Shown: positions 25,885-34,934, counted from the stretch's first letter. The stretch is 64,000 nucleotides of DNA from an uncultured Methylobacillus sp. (GCA_903824575.1 CAIJXJ010000087.1:1-64000); one strand, 5' to 3'. Made by a program: numbers and translations. Notes: generated from the sequence alone by a model not told the origin.

Positions 25885-26478
25885 TTATTTTGCGGCTGGC
25901 GGATCTATAGTCAGTGAGCGCTGCGTGGTATAGCTCTCAGCACCGCGCCTCACGGTTACCCCGATCAGCCAGCGCCCTGCTGAAGAAATCAGGATTTCAC
26001 CCGAAAAAACACCATCGCCCTGTGATTTTAGCTGCACATGCCGGTCATCATTGCTGTTCGCCACGCGCGACAAGGCCACGTCCACCTGCCCGGCGACAGG
26101 TTTGCCGCTGGCGTCGTGTACGCTTAGCGTGACCTTGCCAGGGCTTGCGACATGCAATTGATCGAAACCTGCCAAGTCGACCTGCCAACCAAGCTGGCTT
26201 TGTTCCGCCATTTTTTTCAGGTGTGGCTCATACAGCGAATTCTGGTCATGCGGAATCACTCCCGGGAACGCGGTATGAAGGCGCTCACCCTCTTGATTTG
26301 GCAACAGCCATCGCAACAGGCCCTGCGGTACCCCATGACTGGAAATGACGGCCAATAGGGCCAGTAGCAAGGCCAGGACGACGAAAACCAGCGTGATGAG
26401 CTTGGGTGCCCAATGCATTTTTCGCGTGTCCATGCGATGATTAGGTCGCTCTGTTGTCGTTGAATTTGGCAGGGTCAT
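25885..26478 (-). CDS. ccoH: Cbb3 oxidase assembly protein CcoH/FixH
   Basis: A membrane-anchored FixH-family protein of about 197 residues. An N-terminal cytoplasmic stretch is followed by one helix (ITLVFVVLALLLALLAVI) and a periplasmic beta domain with VTLSVHDASGKPVAGQVDVALSR (key part ASGKPV) and a GRWLIGV strand. Starts at 26478 (just after the ccoG stop), 26493 and 26433 are all possible; none has a clear ribosome site. The longer frame to 26559 runs inside ccoG and is unlikely. It works with CcoI and CcoG in assembling the oxidase. Confidence 0.85.
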   Translation of the reverse strand: MTLPNSTTTERPNHRMDTRKMHWAPKLITLVFVVLALLLALLAVISSHGVPQGLLRWLLPNQEGERLHTAFPGVIPHDQNSLYEPHLKKMAEQSQLGWQVDLAGFDQLHVASPGKVTLSVHDASGKPVAGQVDVALSRVANSNDDRHVQLKSQGDGVFSGEILISSAGRWLIGVTVRRGAESYTTQRSLTIDPPAAK

Positions 26479-26479
26479 G

Positions 26480-27910
26480 TCAATGTGACTCATGCTCACG
26501 GTCGAAGTGAACTTCACGCTCCACCCTGTCATCCGGGTCCGATTGTGCTGTAATGACAAAGGTCAGTTCGTGCGTATGCTCAGCCAACTCATGCTCGAGA
26601 TCGACCTTGGCAGTAAAACTCAGGTCGCGGCCGGCATGTACCCGAATCTCAGGCAGATGCCCCAGATCAATCGCATGCTCGGGCACACCACGCACCTTGA
26701 TGCTAAATACTTCCTCACGCTCAGTCTTGTTGACGATATGGACCATGTAGCGGTTGCGCACGCGACCATCTGACAGCACCACAAACAAAGGCTGCCTGAC
26801 CTGCTGCACCTGCACCTCGATGACTGTGCGATGTTCGACCAACCACACCAGACCGCCGACCATGATCATAATCGCCACAGCCGGCCCGATGACAATGGGA
26901 TGCTTCCATTTCAAGTGCGGCTTGACGGGGTCCGTGCTTCTCAGATTAGCCTCGGAATCATAACGGATCAGACCTCTTGGATAAGCCACTGAATCCATGA
27001 TGTTGTTGCAGGCGTCAATACAGAGTCCGCAAGAGGTGCACTGATACTGGAGCCCACGGCGAATATCGATGCCGGTCGGACAAACTTGCACGCAAAAACC
27101 GCAATCGATGCAATCGCCGTGCCCGGCCGCCTGTCGCTCTTCCCTGGAACGCAATCCTGCCGTGGGTGCCATCCGGCCAGCCGTGCCCTCGCCGCGCCGT
27201 GCATCATAATTAACCGCCAGAGTATCCTTCTCGTACATGACACTCTGAAATCTTGCATAAGGGCACATGTAGATACAAATCTGCTCGCGTGCGATGCCGC
27301 CACACAGATAGGTGGTTCCCATCAACAGAAACACGGTGTAATAAGAGACTCCAGCCGCATGACCGCTGAAGAAATCCTGCAGAAATTGCGGGGCATAGGT
27401 GAAATAGGCGACAAAGGTAAAACCGGTCCAAAAGGAAATCAGGATCATCAGCGCATGTGATGAGCCTATCTTCACGATGCGCTCTGCATTCCAGGGTTGC
27501 CGGCGCAGGCGCAAACGGGCCGGACGTTCGCCCTGAATCCAGTGCTCAATCAGAATAAACAGATCCATCCATAGCGTCTGGAAACAGAAATAGCCGCACC
27601 AGGCACGACCGATCAAGCCGGTAACGAAGAACAGAAAGGCGGCGGCGATGAACAACAGGATCGCCAGCCAGAAGATGTCCTGCGGATAGGTGACGACATC
27701 AAAAATGAAGAATCGCCGCGTGGTCAGATCAAACATCACCGCTTGATTGGCGGCACTGTGTCTTGTCCATGGCAACCAAGGCAGCAAGAAAAAGACCGTA
27801 AAGGCCAGCACCAAAACCGCGTTCTTGAAGTTGCGAAATTTTCCCTTGACTGACCTGGTATAAATAGGAACGCGCTTCTGATAGAGCGGAGTGTGATCTG
27901 CATGCGGCAT
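26480..27910 (-). CDS. ccoG: Cbb3 oxidase maturation protein CcoG/FixG (4Fe-4S cupric reductase type)
   Basis: This 476-residue polytopic protein has five or more membrane helices. It carries a GYFCFQTLW motif and CPYARFQ, then two 4Fe-4S clusters: CIDCGFCVQVCP and CTSCGLCIDACN (about residues 260-310). The C-terminal periplasmic immunoglobulin-like domain contains NRYMVHIVNKTERE. CcoG is known to reduce Cu(II) for delivery to cbb3 oxidase. The gene lies 100 bases after ccoP, with a hairpin in between. Confidence 0.94.
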   Translation of the reverse strand: MPHADHTPLYQKRVPIYTRSVKGKFRNFKNAVLVLAFTVFFLLPWLPWTRHSAANQAVMFDLTTRRFFIFDVVTYPQDIFWLAILLFIAAAFLFFVTGLIGRAWCGYFCFQTLWMDLFILIEHWIQGERPARLRLRRQPWNAERIVKIGSSHALMILISFWTGFTFVAYFTYAPQFLQDFFSGHAAGVSYYTVFLLMGTTYLCGGIAREQICIYMCPYARFQSVMYEKDTLAVNYDARRGEGTAGRMAPTAGLRSREERQAAGHGDCIDCGFCVQVCPTGIDIRRGLQYQCTSCGLCIDACNNIMDSVAYPRGLIRYDSEANLRSTDPVKPHLKWKHPIVIGPAVAIMIMVGGLVWLVEHRTVIEVQVQQVRQPLFVVLSDGRVRNRYMVHIVNKTEREEVFSIKVRGVPEHAIDLGHLPEIRVHAGRDLSFTAKVDLEHELAEHTHELTFVITAQSDPDDRVEREVHFDREHESH

Positions 27911-27950
27911 ATTTGGAGCCTGTTTCTTTAGGATTCATGAATACAAAAGA

Positions 27951-27980
27951 CAAAGGCCCACGTAAATACGCGAGCCTTTG
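27951..27980 (-). terminator. Hairpin between ccoP and ccoG
   Basis: On the minus strand CAAAGGC (27974-27980) and GCCTTTG (27951-27957) form a 7-bp stem, with a further CGT/ACG pairing inside the loop. TCTTTTGTATT follows. It may attenuate transcription so that structural ccoNOQP genes are expressed above the maturation genes. Confidence 0.5.
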
Positions 27981-28010
27981 CATTCAAGCAATTACCAGTT
28001 CAAGAGCTGC

Positions 28011-28940
28011 TTACTTGCCACCGCCCAGACTGTCATGCACGTACAGGGTCAGCACCTTGATCTGCTCGGGCTTGAGACGACCACCCCAAGTTGGCATCTT
28101 GCCGCGACTGACACCTTCGGTAATGACCTTGGTTACTTCTCCAAGTTTACCTTCAGCCGTCGCTTGCCCCGGCACATTGGCCCATAGCCAGTTCTTGTCG
28201 GTCAGATTAGCTGAGCCCAGCGCAGGATTGCCCTTGGCGTCAGCTCCATGACAGACGTGACAGCCGCCCTCGCCGTGGAAAATGGCGTCGCCTGCCTTGG
28301 CCGCTTCCGCATTGTGTGGCTCACCGGACAGGCTCAGCACATAATTACCGACCTGCTGGATCTTGGCATCGGGCAACACACCCCTGAAGGTTGGCATCAT
28401 GCCGTTACGACCCAACGTAATGGTTTCCTGAATCTTGTCATAAGTACCGCCATAGATCCAGACGTCATCCACCAGATTGGGCGAGAAGCCGATCTTGCCC
28501 ACGCCACCAGCCTGGTGACAGGGAGCGCAGTTGTCCTTGAACAAGGATCCACCGGCAGAATTGACAAAACTCATCAAGTCTGCGTTCTTCGATACCTCTT
28601 CAAACGGCATGGCCGCCACCTTGTCGAACCATTGCTTTTGCACGGCTTCGTGTTCATTCATCTCGGCCATCAGCTTGGAACGCATGTTCCAGTGCGTGGT
28701 CTTCTGAACGTCCTTGCCATCGACGGTCTTGGCCGTGTAGGTAATGGTGTTGCCCACGCCCTTGGTATAGCTATGACCAATCGGCCATGCCGGATACATG
28801 ACCCAATAAATGATCGAAAAGACGATGGTGATATAGAACGTCCAGATCCACCACATTGGCAGTGGATTGGTGAGTTCCTGCAGATTGTCGTCCCACACGT
28901 GACCGGTGGTATTTACGGATTTAGCTTTATCCTGACTCAT
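28011..28940 (-). CDS. ccoP: Cbb3 cytochrome oxidase subunit CcoP (dihaem cytochrome c)
   Basis: This 309-residue membrane-anchored cytochrome has an N-terminal TNPLPMWW and a helix at about 31-50, then two haem c sites, CAPCH (138-142) and CHVCH (227-231), each followed by candidate axial methionines (e.g. MMPTF, KMPTW). It passes electrons from soluble cytochromes to CcoO and CcoN. Its start overlaps the ccoQ stop by 4 bases. Length and haem spacing are normal for the family. Confidence 0.96.
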   Translation of the reverse strand: MSQDKAKSVNTTGHVWDDNLQELTNPLPMWWIWTFYITIVFSIIYWVMYPAWPIGHSYTKGVGNTITYTAKTVDGKDVQKTTHWNMRSKLMAEMNEHEAVQKQWFDKVAAMPFEEVSKNADLMSFVNSAGGSLFKDNCAPCHQAGGVGKIGFSPNLVDDVWIYGGTYDKIQETITLGRNGMMPTFRGVLPDAKIQQVGNYVLSLSGEPHNAEAAKAGDAIFHGEGGCHVCHGADAKGNPALGSANLTDKNWLWANVPGQATAEGKLGEVTKVITEGVSRGKMPTWGGRLKPEQIKVLTLYVHDSLGGGK

Positions 28941-29119
28941 GATTGTGCTTCCTTTTTATCCTCATCCTGGAGTGGAATGTTCTTGTATTCTTCCAAACGC
29001 TGCCCGCGGCTTCTGCTGCCATACAGATAGAGCAGAATGCCGCAAAACACCGTGAAGAAAATCAGCAAGGCCAGAGGCTTGGTGTTCTCGAACTTGGTGA
29101 ACCACAATAACCATTCCAT
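28937..29119 (-). CDS. ccoQ: Cbb3 oxidase small subunit CcoQ
   Basis: A 60-residue protein with one membrane helix (about residues 15-33) and a charged C-terminus (YKNIPLQDEDKKEA). Size, position between ccoO and ccoP, and the RGQRLEEYKN motif identify it. CcoQ stabilises the complex. The ribosome site AGGAAAT lies just before the start. Confidence 0.9.
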   Translation of the reverse strand: MEWLLWFTKFENTKPLALLIFFTVFCGILLYLYGSRSRGQRLEEYKNIPLQDEDKKEAQS

Positions 29120-29131
29120 GACTTAATTTCC

Positions 29132-29884
29132 TTAGCGGAATTTGGCGAAATAGTCGTCATCGAACTGCTTGAAGTCGACCATGGTGCCAAGCACCTGCAA
29201 GTAGGCAACCAAGGCATCCATCTCGGAGATGTTGTCCTTGTTGTTGTCGTAATTGCCGGCCTGCGCCTGCGCCACCAGATTCTTTTCGGCATCCGGGATG
29301 TGCAGGGTCTTGGCCACCTCTTCACCGAACTGCTTGACGTTGCGATCATATTCCGCCTGAGTCTCGGAATAAGGCACACCAGTGGTTCGCAGCGCTTTCA
29401 ACCGCAGAGTCAGATCGGACAAATCCAGATTAGTCTTCAACAGCCATGGATAGTTCGGCATCACCGATTCCGGCACCATCGAGCGTGGAGCAGTCAAATG
29501 CTGAACATGCCAGTCATTCGAATACTTGCCGCCGACGCGGGCGAGATCCGGCCCGGTACGCTTGGAACCCCACTGGAACGGATGGTCGTATTTCGATTCC
29601 GCCGCCAGTGAATAGTGTCCATAGCGCAGCGCTTCATCGCGGAACGGACGGATCATCTGCGAGTGGCAGAGGAAACAGCCTTCGCGAATGTAAATGTCAC
29701 GTCCACGTTGCTCCAGTGGCGAGTAAGGACGCACCATGTCGCGTCCATCCGCCGTCTTGACGGTTTCCACCGTATCCTTGATGAAAAACAGCGGCACCAC
29801 TTCGACCAGGCCCCCGGCGCTAATCGCCAGCATGGTCATCACCAGCATCCACCCTACATTACGTTCAATCTTATCGTGTTTCAT
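29132..29884 (-). CDS. ccoO: Cbb3 cytochrome oxidase subunit CcoO (monohaem cytochrome c)
   Basis: This 250-residue protein has an N-terminal anchor (about 11-31) and one haem c site, CFLCH (70-74), in the conserved context YIREGC...SQMIRPF. YGHYSLAAESKYDHPFQWGSKRTGPDLARVGGKYS is highly typical (key part WGSKRTGPDLAR). It lies 27 bases after ccoN and 12 before ccoQ. Confidence 0.96.
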   Translation of the reverse strand: MKHDKIERNVGWMLVMTMLAISAGGLVEVVPLFFIKDTVETVKTADGRDMVRPYSPLEQRGRDIYIREGCFLCHSQMIRPFRDEALRYGHYSLAAESKYDHPFQWGSKRTGPDLARVGGKYSNDWHVQHLTAPRSMVPESVMPNYPWLLKTNLDLSDLTLRLKALRTTGVPYSETQAEYDRNVKQFGEEVAKTLHIPDAEKNLVAQAQAGNYDNNKDNISEMDALVAYLQVLGTMVDFKQFDDDYFAKFR

Positions 29885-29911
29885 TGTTTGCTCCCGTAAC
29901 CTTGTTCTCGA

Positions 29912-31345
29912 TCAGGCCGCCGCGACAGCCAGGCTGCCGTCGGTGTTGCCCTTGCGGATCGTCATGGCCATGTTGTAGCACATGACTACCATGCCAGCCA
30001 GGAAGAATGCGCCACCCAGAGCACGCATCACATAGAACGGGTGCATCGCAGCCACAGACTCGGCGAAGGAATACTGCAGGTTGCCGTAATCGTCAAAGGC
30101 ACGCCACATCAGACCCTGCATGATGCCGGAGATCCACATGGCGGTGATGTACATCAAGACGCCGATGGTCGCCAGCCAGAAATGCACGTTGATCAGTTTG
30201 GTGCTGTGCATTTCAGTATTCCACAGGCGTGGCAGCATGTGATACAGACTGCCGAATGAGATCATCGCTACCCAGCCCAACGCGCCGGAATGAACGTGGC
30301 CCACAGTCCAGTCGGTGTAATGCGACAGCGCATTGACGTCCTTCAATGACATCATTGGGCCTTCAAAGGTCGACATGCCGTAGAACGACAGCGCCACGAT
30401 CAGGAAACGCATGATGGGGTCGGTACGCAACTTGTCCCAGGCACCGGACAGGGTCATGATGCCGTTGATCATGCCGCCCCAGGAAGGCAGCAACAGCATG
30501 ATGGAAAACGTCGCCGCCAGCGTAGAGGTCCAGTCAGGAACTGCGGTCCAATGCAGGTGGTGCGCACCCGCCCACATGTACATGAAGGACAGCGCCCAGA
30601 AATGGACGATGGACAGACGGTAGGAGTAAACCGGCTTACCGGCTTGCTTGGGCACGAAGTAATACATCATGCCGAGGAAGGCCGCAGTCAGGAAGAAACC
30701 CACCGCATTATGGCCGTACCACCACTCAGTCATCGCGTCCTGCACGCCGGAGAACAGGCTGTAGGACTTCATTGAGAACAGGCTGATGGGCACTGCCAGA
30801 TTGTTGAAGGTATGCAGCAAGGCGGTCGCTAGAATGAACGACAGATAGAACCAGTTCGCGACATAGATATGCGGCTGCTTGCGGCGCATCAGGGTGCCGA
30901 TGAAGACAACCATATAGGTCACCCACACCACTTCGATCAACAGATCGATCGGCCATTCCATTTCTGCATACTCGCGGCCTTGTGAGTGTCCCAACACGTC
31001 GCCCAATGCGGCCAGCACGATGATGGCCTGCCATCCCCAGAAGGTGAAGTTGGCCGCGCCAGTGCCAAACAACCGGGTCTGACAGGTGCGTTGCACGATG
31101 TAGTAGGAGGTAGCAAACAGCGCGCTACCACCAAAACCGAAAATCACGGCGCCGGTGTGAACCGGGCGCAAACGACCAAAAGTGATGTACGGAATATCAA
31201 AGTTGAGAAACGGAAATGCCAGTTCCGAGGCGATATACACCCCTACCAGCATCCCCACTGCACCCCATACCAGGGTCATGATAGTGAACTTGCGAATAAC
31301 CTCGTAGTTATATTGTTCGCCAGTCACAACGTTAGCCGTTGCCAT
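29912..31345 (-). CDS. ccoN: Cbb3 cytochrome oxidase catalytic subunit CcoN
   Basis: This 477-residue haem-copper oxidase subunit has about twelve membrane helices. Histidine ligands are seen in [12 protein letters not shown]-type helix 2 (RPVHTGAV), [10 protein letters not shown] (Cu-B ligand), AGAHHLHW and [10 protein letters not shown]. It reduces oxygen to water with high affinity and pumps protons. It heads the ccoNOQP operon, with a strong GGGAGGC ribosome site and a sigma-70-type promoter at 31423-31451. Confidence 0.97.
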   Translation of the reverse strand: MATANVVTGEQYNYEVIRKFTIMTLVWGAVGMLVGVYIASELAFPFLNFDIPYITFGRLRPVHTGAVIFGFGGSALFATSYYIVQRTCQTRLFGTGAANFTFWGWQAIIVLAALGDVLGHSQGREYAEMEWPIDLLIEVVWVTYMVVFIGTLMRRKQPHIYVANWFYLSFILATALLHTFNNLAVPISLFSMKSYSLFSGVQDAMTEWWYGHNAVGFFLTAAFLGMMYYFVPKQAGKPVYSYRLSIVHFWALSFMYMWAGAHHLHWTAVPDWTSTLAATFSIMLLLPSWGGMINGIMTLSGAWDKLRTDPIMRFLIVALSFYGMSTFEGPMMSLKDVNALSHYTDWTVGHVHSGALGWVAMISFGSLYHMLPRLWNTEMHSTKLINVHFWLATIGVLMYITAMWISGIMQGLMWRAFDDYGNLQYSFAESVAAMHPFYVMRALGGAFFLAGMVVMCYNMAMTIRKGNTDGSLAVAAA

Positions 31346-31422
31346 TGTTGCCTCCCTTTTTTAATACAAAATTCATTTTTTGGCATCTTAGCACGCGACA
31401 AAACGTCGCAGTGCATTTTCGA

Positions 31423-31451
31423 ATTATATGTTGACCAGACAAATCCGACAA
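31423..31451 (-). promoter_or_regulatory. Sigma-70 promoter for ccoNOQP
   Basis: On the minus strand TTGTCG (31446-31451) is separated by exactly 17 bases from a perfect TATAAT (31423-31428). The expected leader of about 70 bases contains a small hairpin (GCGAC/GTCGC near 31395-31410). I found no TTGAT-N4-ATCAA (Fnr/Anr) box here, although such control is usual for cbb3 genes. Confidence 0.7.
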
Positions 31452-31464
31452 GAAAGTCTTTATT

Positions 31465-32100
31465 CTACGGTAACAGCAGCCTGAAATCATGCGCTATATC
31501 GGCCGGTTTCTGCCCGTAATTTAGGTAAAGCCGTGGCATGCCCAGCCGGTCGAACACATAAATTCCGGCACTGTGATCGACGCTGTAAGCACTTTTTTTG
31601 CCTAGCCCCGGTTGACGACTGGCAAAAACATGGAAATTCTTCAGGACCGTACTCGTGGCCACAGCATCACCGGAAAGACCGATAAATTCAGGATCAAATG
31701 ACGGCACATACTTCGCCAGCACCTGCTGCGTATCGCGCTCCGGATCGACCGTCACGAACAACACCTGCGCCTCCGAACGGCGGCTCCCCAGCAATTTCAT
31801 CGCCTGTGCCAGATCATGCAGGGTAGTCGGACAAACATCCGGACAATGGGTATAGCCAAAAAACAACACGACCAGTTTGCCGCGAAAATCCGCCATGGAT
31901 CGCGCATGCCCAAGATGATCCGTCAGATGAAATTCGCCTGCAACCGCCTGCGGTCCGATTTCCACGCCAATGAAAGGCAGACTTGGCGTTGACCGGGTAC
32001 AACCAGTCATCGCCAGACACGCCAGTATCAGCCACGCACGTACCCCCAAACTAAAAACCCCCTGCAACGCCAGGCGCGCAGAGGGTTTCTTGAACGTCAC
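31465..32100 (-). CDS. SCO1/SenC-family copper chaperone lipoprotein
   Basis: A thioredoxin-fold copper chaperone for oxidase Cu sites. The lipobox is LACLAMTGC. The metal site is CPDVC (Cys 86 and 90 from the GTG at 32100) with a later His in SVDHSAG (about 176). YTHCPDVCPTTL and FVTVDPERDT are family signatures. It ends just upstream of the ccoN promoter. The start is uncertain: GTG at 32100 or TTG at 32049 (after the ompW terminator). The frame continues upstream into ompW, which is not credible as coding for this protein. Confidence 0.85.
   Translation of the reverse strand: MTFKKPSARLALQGVFSLGVRAWLILACLAMTGCTRSTPSLPFIGVEIGPQAVAGEFHLTDHLGHARSMADFRGKLVVLFFGYTHCPDVCPTTLHDLAQAMKLLGSRRSEAQVLFVTVDPERDTQQVLAKYVPSFDPEFIGLSGDAVATSTVLKNFHVFASRQPGLGKKSAYSVDHSAGIYVFDRLGMPRLYLNYGQKPADIAHDFRLLLP
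32051..32089 (-). terminator. Terminator of ompW, overlapping the 5' part of the SCO gene
   Basis: On the minus strand AAACCCTCTGC pairs with GCAGGGGGTTT around a 12-base loop, and the stem runs into TTTTTAG. It lies 38 bases after the ompW stop. If the SCO protein starts at GTG 32100, the hairpin is inside its first 20 codons. Confidence 0.75.
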
Positions 32101-32126
32101 GGCATTACCGTAGGTACTTAGATCAA

Positions 32127-32834
32127 TTAGAACTTCTTGCCGAAGCCAACACCGAACACCCATGGATCGATGTCGAGATCGTCAATCTTCTTGAAGCCCG
32201 TACCGGCATTAATCGTTACGTCCGTATTCAGCCAGACCTTCTTGACGTCGGCATTAATCAGCCAACCGTCCTTTAGGTTGATGTCAAAACCAGCTTGTAT
32301 CGCAGGTCCAAAAGTATTCCTATCGATCTTGATCGGCAAACCTGCAATCACCTTGGTAGTAGCAAGATTACGATCTAGGGCAATGGTGTAATTCAGGCCG
32401 GCACCGACGTAAGGATCGAACGTCGTGTCCGGCAAGAAGTGCCACTGCAAGGTCAGGGTAGGTGGCAGCAGATTGACAGAACCAAGTGGCTGATTTCCAA
32501 GAGCGCCAGCAGAGTTCCCCGAAATACTGACATCATGACGCGTACCCACAGCGAGAATCAGTTCGGCTGCGATATTCTTGGTGATGTAATAGGAGAAATC
32601 GATTTCAGGAATGGTGTTGCTATCAACCGTCAAATTGGAACCGGGAACAAGTGCTCCAGCAACAATTGCACCACCCGCGCCATAATTGCCTGCGGCAACG
32701 GAACCAAGGTTGCTGCTCACGTCGGGATTAACGTTTACGGCGCGCAGGCGCACCACGAAATCACCAGCCTCGGCAAAAGCCAGGGAAGGCGCGAAAACTG
32801 CAGCAATCATTGCTGCCAATGCAATCTTTTTCAT
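32127..32834 (-). CDS. ompW: Outer-membrane protein OmpW
   Basis: This 235-residue OmpW-family eight-stranded barrel has a signal peptide ending SLAFA/EAGDF. VVRLRAVNVNPD near the N-terminus and PEIDFSYYITKNIAAELILAVGTRHDV (key part YYITKNIAAEL) are family signatures, and the chain ends in Phe (GFGKKF). OmpW forms a narrow channel for small hydrophobic molecules. The ATG at 32834 has a GGAG ribosome site 8 bases upstream; an ATG 30 bases earlier would spoil the signal peptide. Confidence 0.93.
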   Translation of the reverse strand: MKKIALAAMIAAVFAPSLAFAEAGDFVVRLRAVNVNPDVSSNLGSVAAGNYGAGGAIVAGALVPGSNLTVDSNTIPEIDFSYYITKNIAAELILAVGTRHDVSISGNSAGALGNQPLGSVNLLPPTLTLQWHFLPDTTFDPYVGAGLNYTIALDRNLATTKVIAGLPIKIDRNTFGPAIQAGFDINLKDGWLINADVKKVWLNTDVTINAGTGFKKIDDLDIDPWVFGVGFGKKF

Positions 32835-32888
32835 TTCAAATCTCCAAGTGGTTAAGTCGAGCAATCCGGATATAAATATCTTTGTTGA

Positions 32889-32916
32889 ATTCTACTGGAG
32901 CCGTCACTTTTTTCAA
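32889..32916 (-). promoter_or_regulatory. Sigma-70 promoter for ompW
   Basis: On the minus strand TTGAAA (32911-32916) and TAGAAT (32889-32894) are 16 bases apart, about 55 bases before the ompW ATG. Confidence 0.55.
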
Positions 32917-32949
32917 GCTCTATTTCGATTTTTCCTAACAATTCGCTCC

Positions 32950-32975
32950 CAACTGTTGCATTTGTGCAACAGTTG
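32950..32975. promoter_or_regulatory. Perfect 11-bp palindrome upstream of ompW
   Basis: CAACTGTTGCA and TGCAACAGTTG flank a TTTG spacer. The core TTGCA-N4-TGCAA has the half-site spacing of Crp/Fnr-family boxes. It lies about 80 bases upstream of the predicted ompW transcript start and 70 bases after the upstream kinase gene. No T run follows on either strand, so a terminator is less likely. Confidence 0.5.
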
Positions 32976-33046
32976 CCGGCACCGACAATCTCAAATCCGT
33001 GCCACTTCGTGGAAAATCATTTGCTGGCCGTTATGACAAATATTTT

Positions 33047-33907
33047 TCATGAAACCGGGAAACCAAAACCAACCACGCCGCATTTTCTGCCGGCCAAGCC
33101 ACAAGCAAATTGCAGGGCCTCAGCTAGCGGGGCATCATCCAATCGCGCCGCGATGATACCGGCATTGAAAGTGTCCCCCGCCCCCAGCGTATCACGCACC
33201 TGCAGTGGTGGTTGTGCCGGCGCGTGGCAGAGCGTTGCAGTCTCATCGAGACCATAAGCGCCGTTCTCACCCCAGGCCACCATCACCTCGGCTTGTGGTG
33301 CCCGTTCCCGCATCCAGAGCAGAAAGTCTTGCGGCGCATCAAAGCCGTAATACCGAGCAAAACCCCGCGAACACAACAACAGCTGGGGAAATTCGAACAG
33401 GTATTCGATCCCCTCACGGGCTTTTTCCAGCTCCAGGGAGATGGGCAAATGAGGAAAGTTATTGCGCACATGTCGCATCATCAAGCGGAGCTGTTCGACG
33501 TTGCGCCCTTCAAAGTGCAGCCAGGCAAAGTCTTCCAGATCCAGCGAGTTAAAATTGGTGAAGTCCAGCTCCGGCAAATCCCGGTAATGCACGATGCTGC
33601 GCTCAGACCCGGTCAAATAGATGCTGGAAGTTGGCGGACGCCCGGGCAGGCGAGGGCAATGTGAAAAATCGACCCCGTGATGAGTAAAATCAGCTTCGAT
33701 GACCGAAGTTTCCGGCGCGTCCGCCAGCACACCGAAGAATTCCGGCGCGTGTCCCAGCCCCGCCAACACCACCGCAGTATTGGCGGCATTGCCCCCTCGG
33801 CAAGTGCGCAAGGTCTGCGCGCGCATTTCCTCGTCAGCCTGCGGGTGATGATCTAGCTCGAATACCAGATCCAATGTTGCAGTGCCAACCAGCAGGATGC
33901 GTGACAT
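33047..33907 (-). CDS. PfkB-family sugar kinase (ketohexokinase-like)
   Basis: This 286-residue ribokinase-fold enzyme has an N-terminal strand ILLVGTATLDLVF, the substrate-side motif RTCRGGNAANTAVVLAGLG, and C-terminal DTLGAGDTFNAG with the catalytic Asp at about 245. The overall pattern, including the short lid and GRNVEQ, is closest to ketohexokinase-like proteins, but the substrate is not certain. The ATG at 33907 has GGGAG 7 bases upstream. It is transcribed divergently from ilvE. Confidence 0.85.
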   Translation of the reverse strand: MSRILLVGTATLDLVFELDHHPQADEEMRAQTLRTCRGGNAANTAVVLAGLGHAPEFFGVLADAPETSVIEADFTHHGVDFSHCPRLPGRPPTSSIYLTGSERSIVHYRDLPELDFTNFNSLDLEDFAWLHFEGRNVEQLRLMMRHVRNNFPHLPISLELEKAREGIEYLFEFPQLLLCSRGFARYYGFDAPQDFLLWMRERAPQAEVMVAWGENGAYGLDETATLCHAPAQPPLQVRDTLGAGDTFNAGIIAARLDDAPLAEALQFACGLAGRKCGVVGFGFPVS

Positions 33908-33992
33908 CAACACTCCCATAAAAACAGTTTGAATTACGTTTTCAAGGATGATACGTCTATAATTATCATTTTTTAAGCTTCGGAGAAACAAG

Positions 33993-34925
33993 ATGGCGAT
34001 TGCCAAAACCATGGCCGACCGTGACGGCGTGATCTGGTACGACGGCAAGATGGTCCCGTGGCGGGATGCGACCACGCATGTCCTGACCCATACCCTGCAT
34101 TATGGCATGGGCGTGTTCGAGGGCGTGCGCGCCTACAAAACGGACAAGGGCACTGCTATCTTTCGCCTGAAGGAGCACACCGACCGCCTGTTCCGCTCGG
34201 CGCATATTCTTGGCATGAAGATGCCATTCGACAAGGCCACCCTGATCGCGGCACAACTGGCGGCCGTGCGTGAAAACAAACTGGAATCCGGCTACCTGCG
34301 GCCAATGGCATTCTATGGCGCGGAAGCCATGGGCATCTCGGCCAAGACCCTGTCAACCCACGTCATCGTCGCCGCTTGGCCATGGGGTGCTTATCTGGGC
34401 CAGGAAGCGCTGGACAACGGCATCCGGGTAAAGACCTCCTCATTCTCACGTCATCACGTCAACATCACCATGTGCAAGGCTAAGGCCAACGGCAACTACA
34501 TGAACTCCATCCTGGCACATCAGGAAGCGGCGCATGACGGTTACGATGAGGCGCTACTGCTGGACGTGGATGGCTTTGTCGCCGAAGGTTCGGGCGAAAA
34601 TGTATTCATCGTGCGAAACGGTAAGCTCTACACACCTGACACCACTAGTGCGCTGGAAGGCATCACACGCGATACCATCATTCAACTGGCGGACGAATTG
34701 GGCTTGCAAGTAATCGAGAAGCGCATCACGCGCGACGAAGTTTACTCGGCCGATGAGGCATTCTTTACCGGTACAGCCGCCGAAGTCACGCCGATCCGCG
34801 AACTCGATAACCGTGCCATTGGTGCCGGCAAACGCGGCCCGATCACGGAAAAACTGCAAGCCAACTATTTTGATGCCGTCACTGGAAAATCCGCCAGACA
34901 CCAAGGCTGGCTGACGCTGGTTTAA
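33993..34925 (+). CDS. ilvE: Branched-chain amino acid aminotransferase IlvE
   Basis: This 310-residue class IV PLP aminotransferase interconverts leucine, isoleucine and valine with their 2-oxo acids. LHYGMGVFEGVRAY is the conserved N-terminal part, the PLP lysine lies in KAKANGNY (Lys164), and the glyoxylate-type region EGSGENVFIVRNG and FTGTAAEVTPI follow. A GGAG ribosome site lies 8 bases upstream, and a TATAAT box at about 33958. It is followed closely by a zinc-finger gene. Confidence 0.95.
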   Translation: MAIAKTMADRDGVIWYDGKMVPWRDATTHVLTHTLHYGMGVFEGVRAYKTDKGTAIFRLKEHTDRLFRSAHILGMKMPFDKATLIAAQLAAVRENKLESGYLRPMAFYGAEAMGISAKTLSTHVIVAAWPWGAYLGQEALDNGIRVKTSSFSRHHVNITMCKAKANGNYMNSILAHQEAAHDGYDEALLLDVDGFVAEGSGENVFIVRNGKLYTPDTTSALEGITRDTIIQLADELGLQVIEKRITRDEVYSADEAFFTGTAAEVTPIRELDNRAIGAGKRGPITEKLQANYFDAVTGKSARHQGWLTLV

Positions 34926-34934
34926 GGAAAAATC

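Noticed and set aside
33005-33664. Plus-strand frames opposite the PfkB kinase gene
   Set aside because: They are shadows of a gene with clear ribokinase-family motifs on the minus strand.
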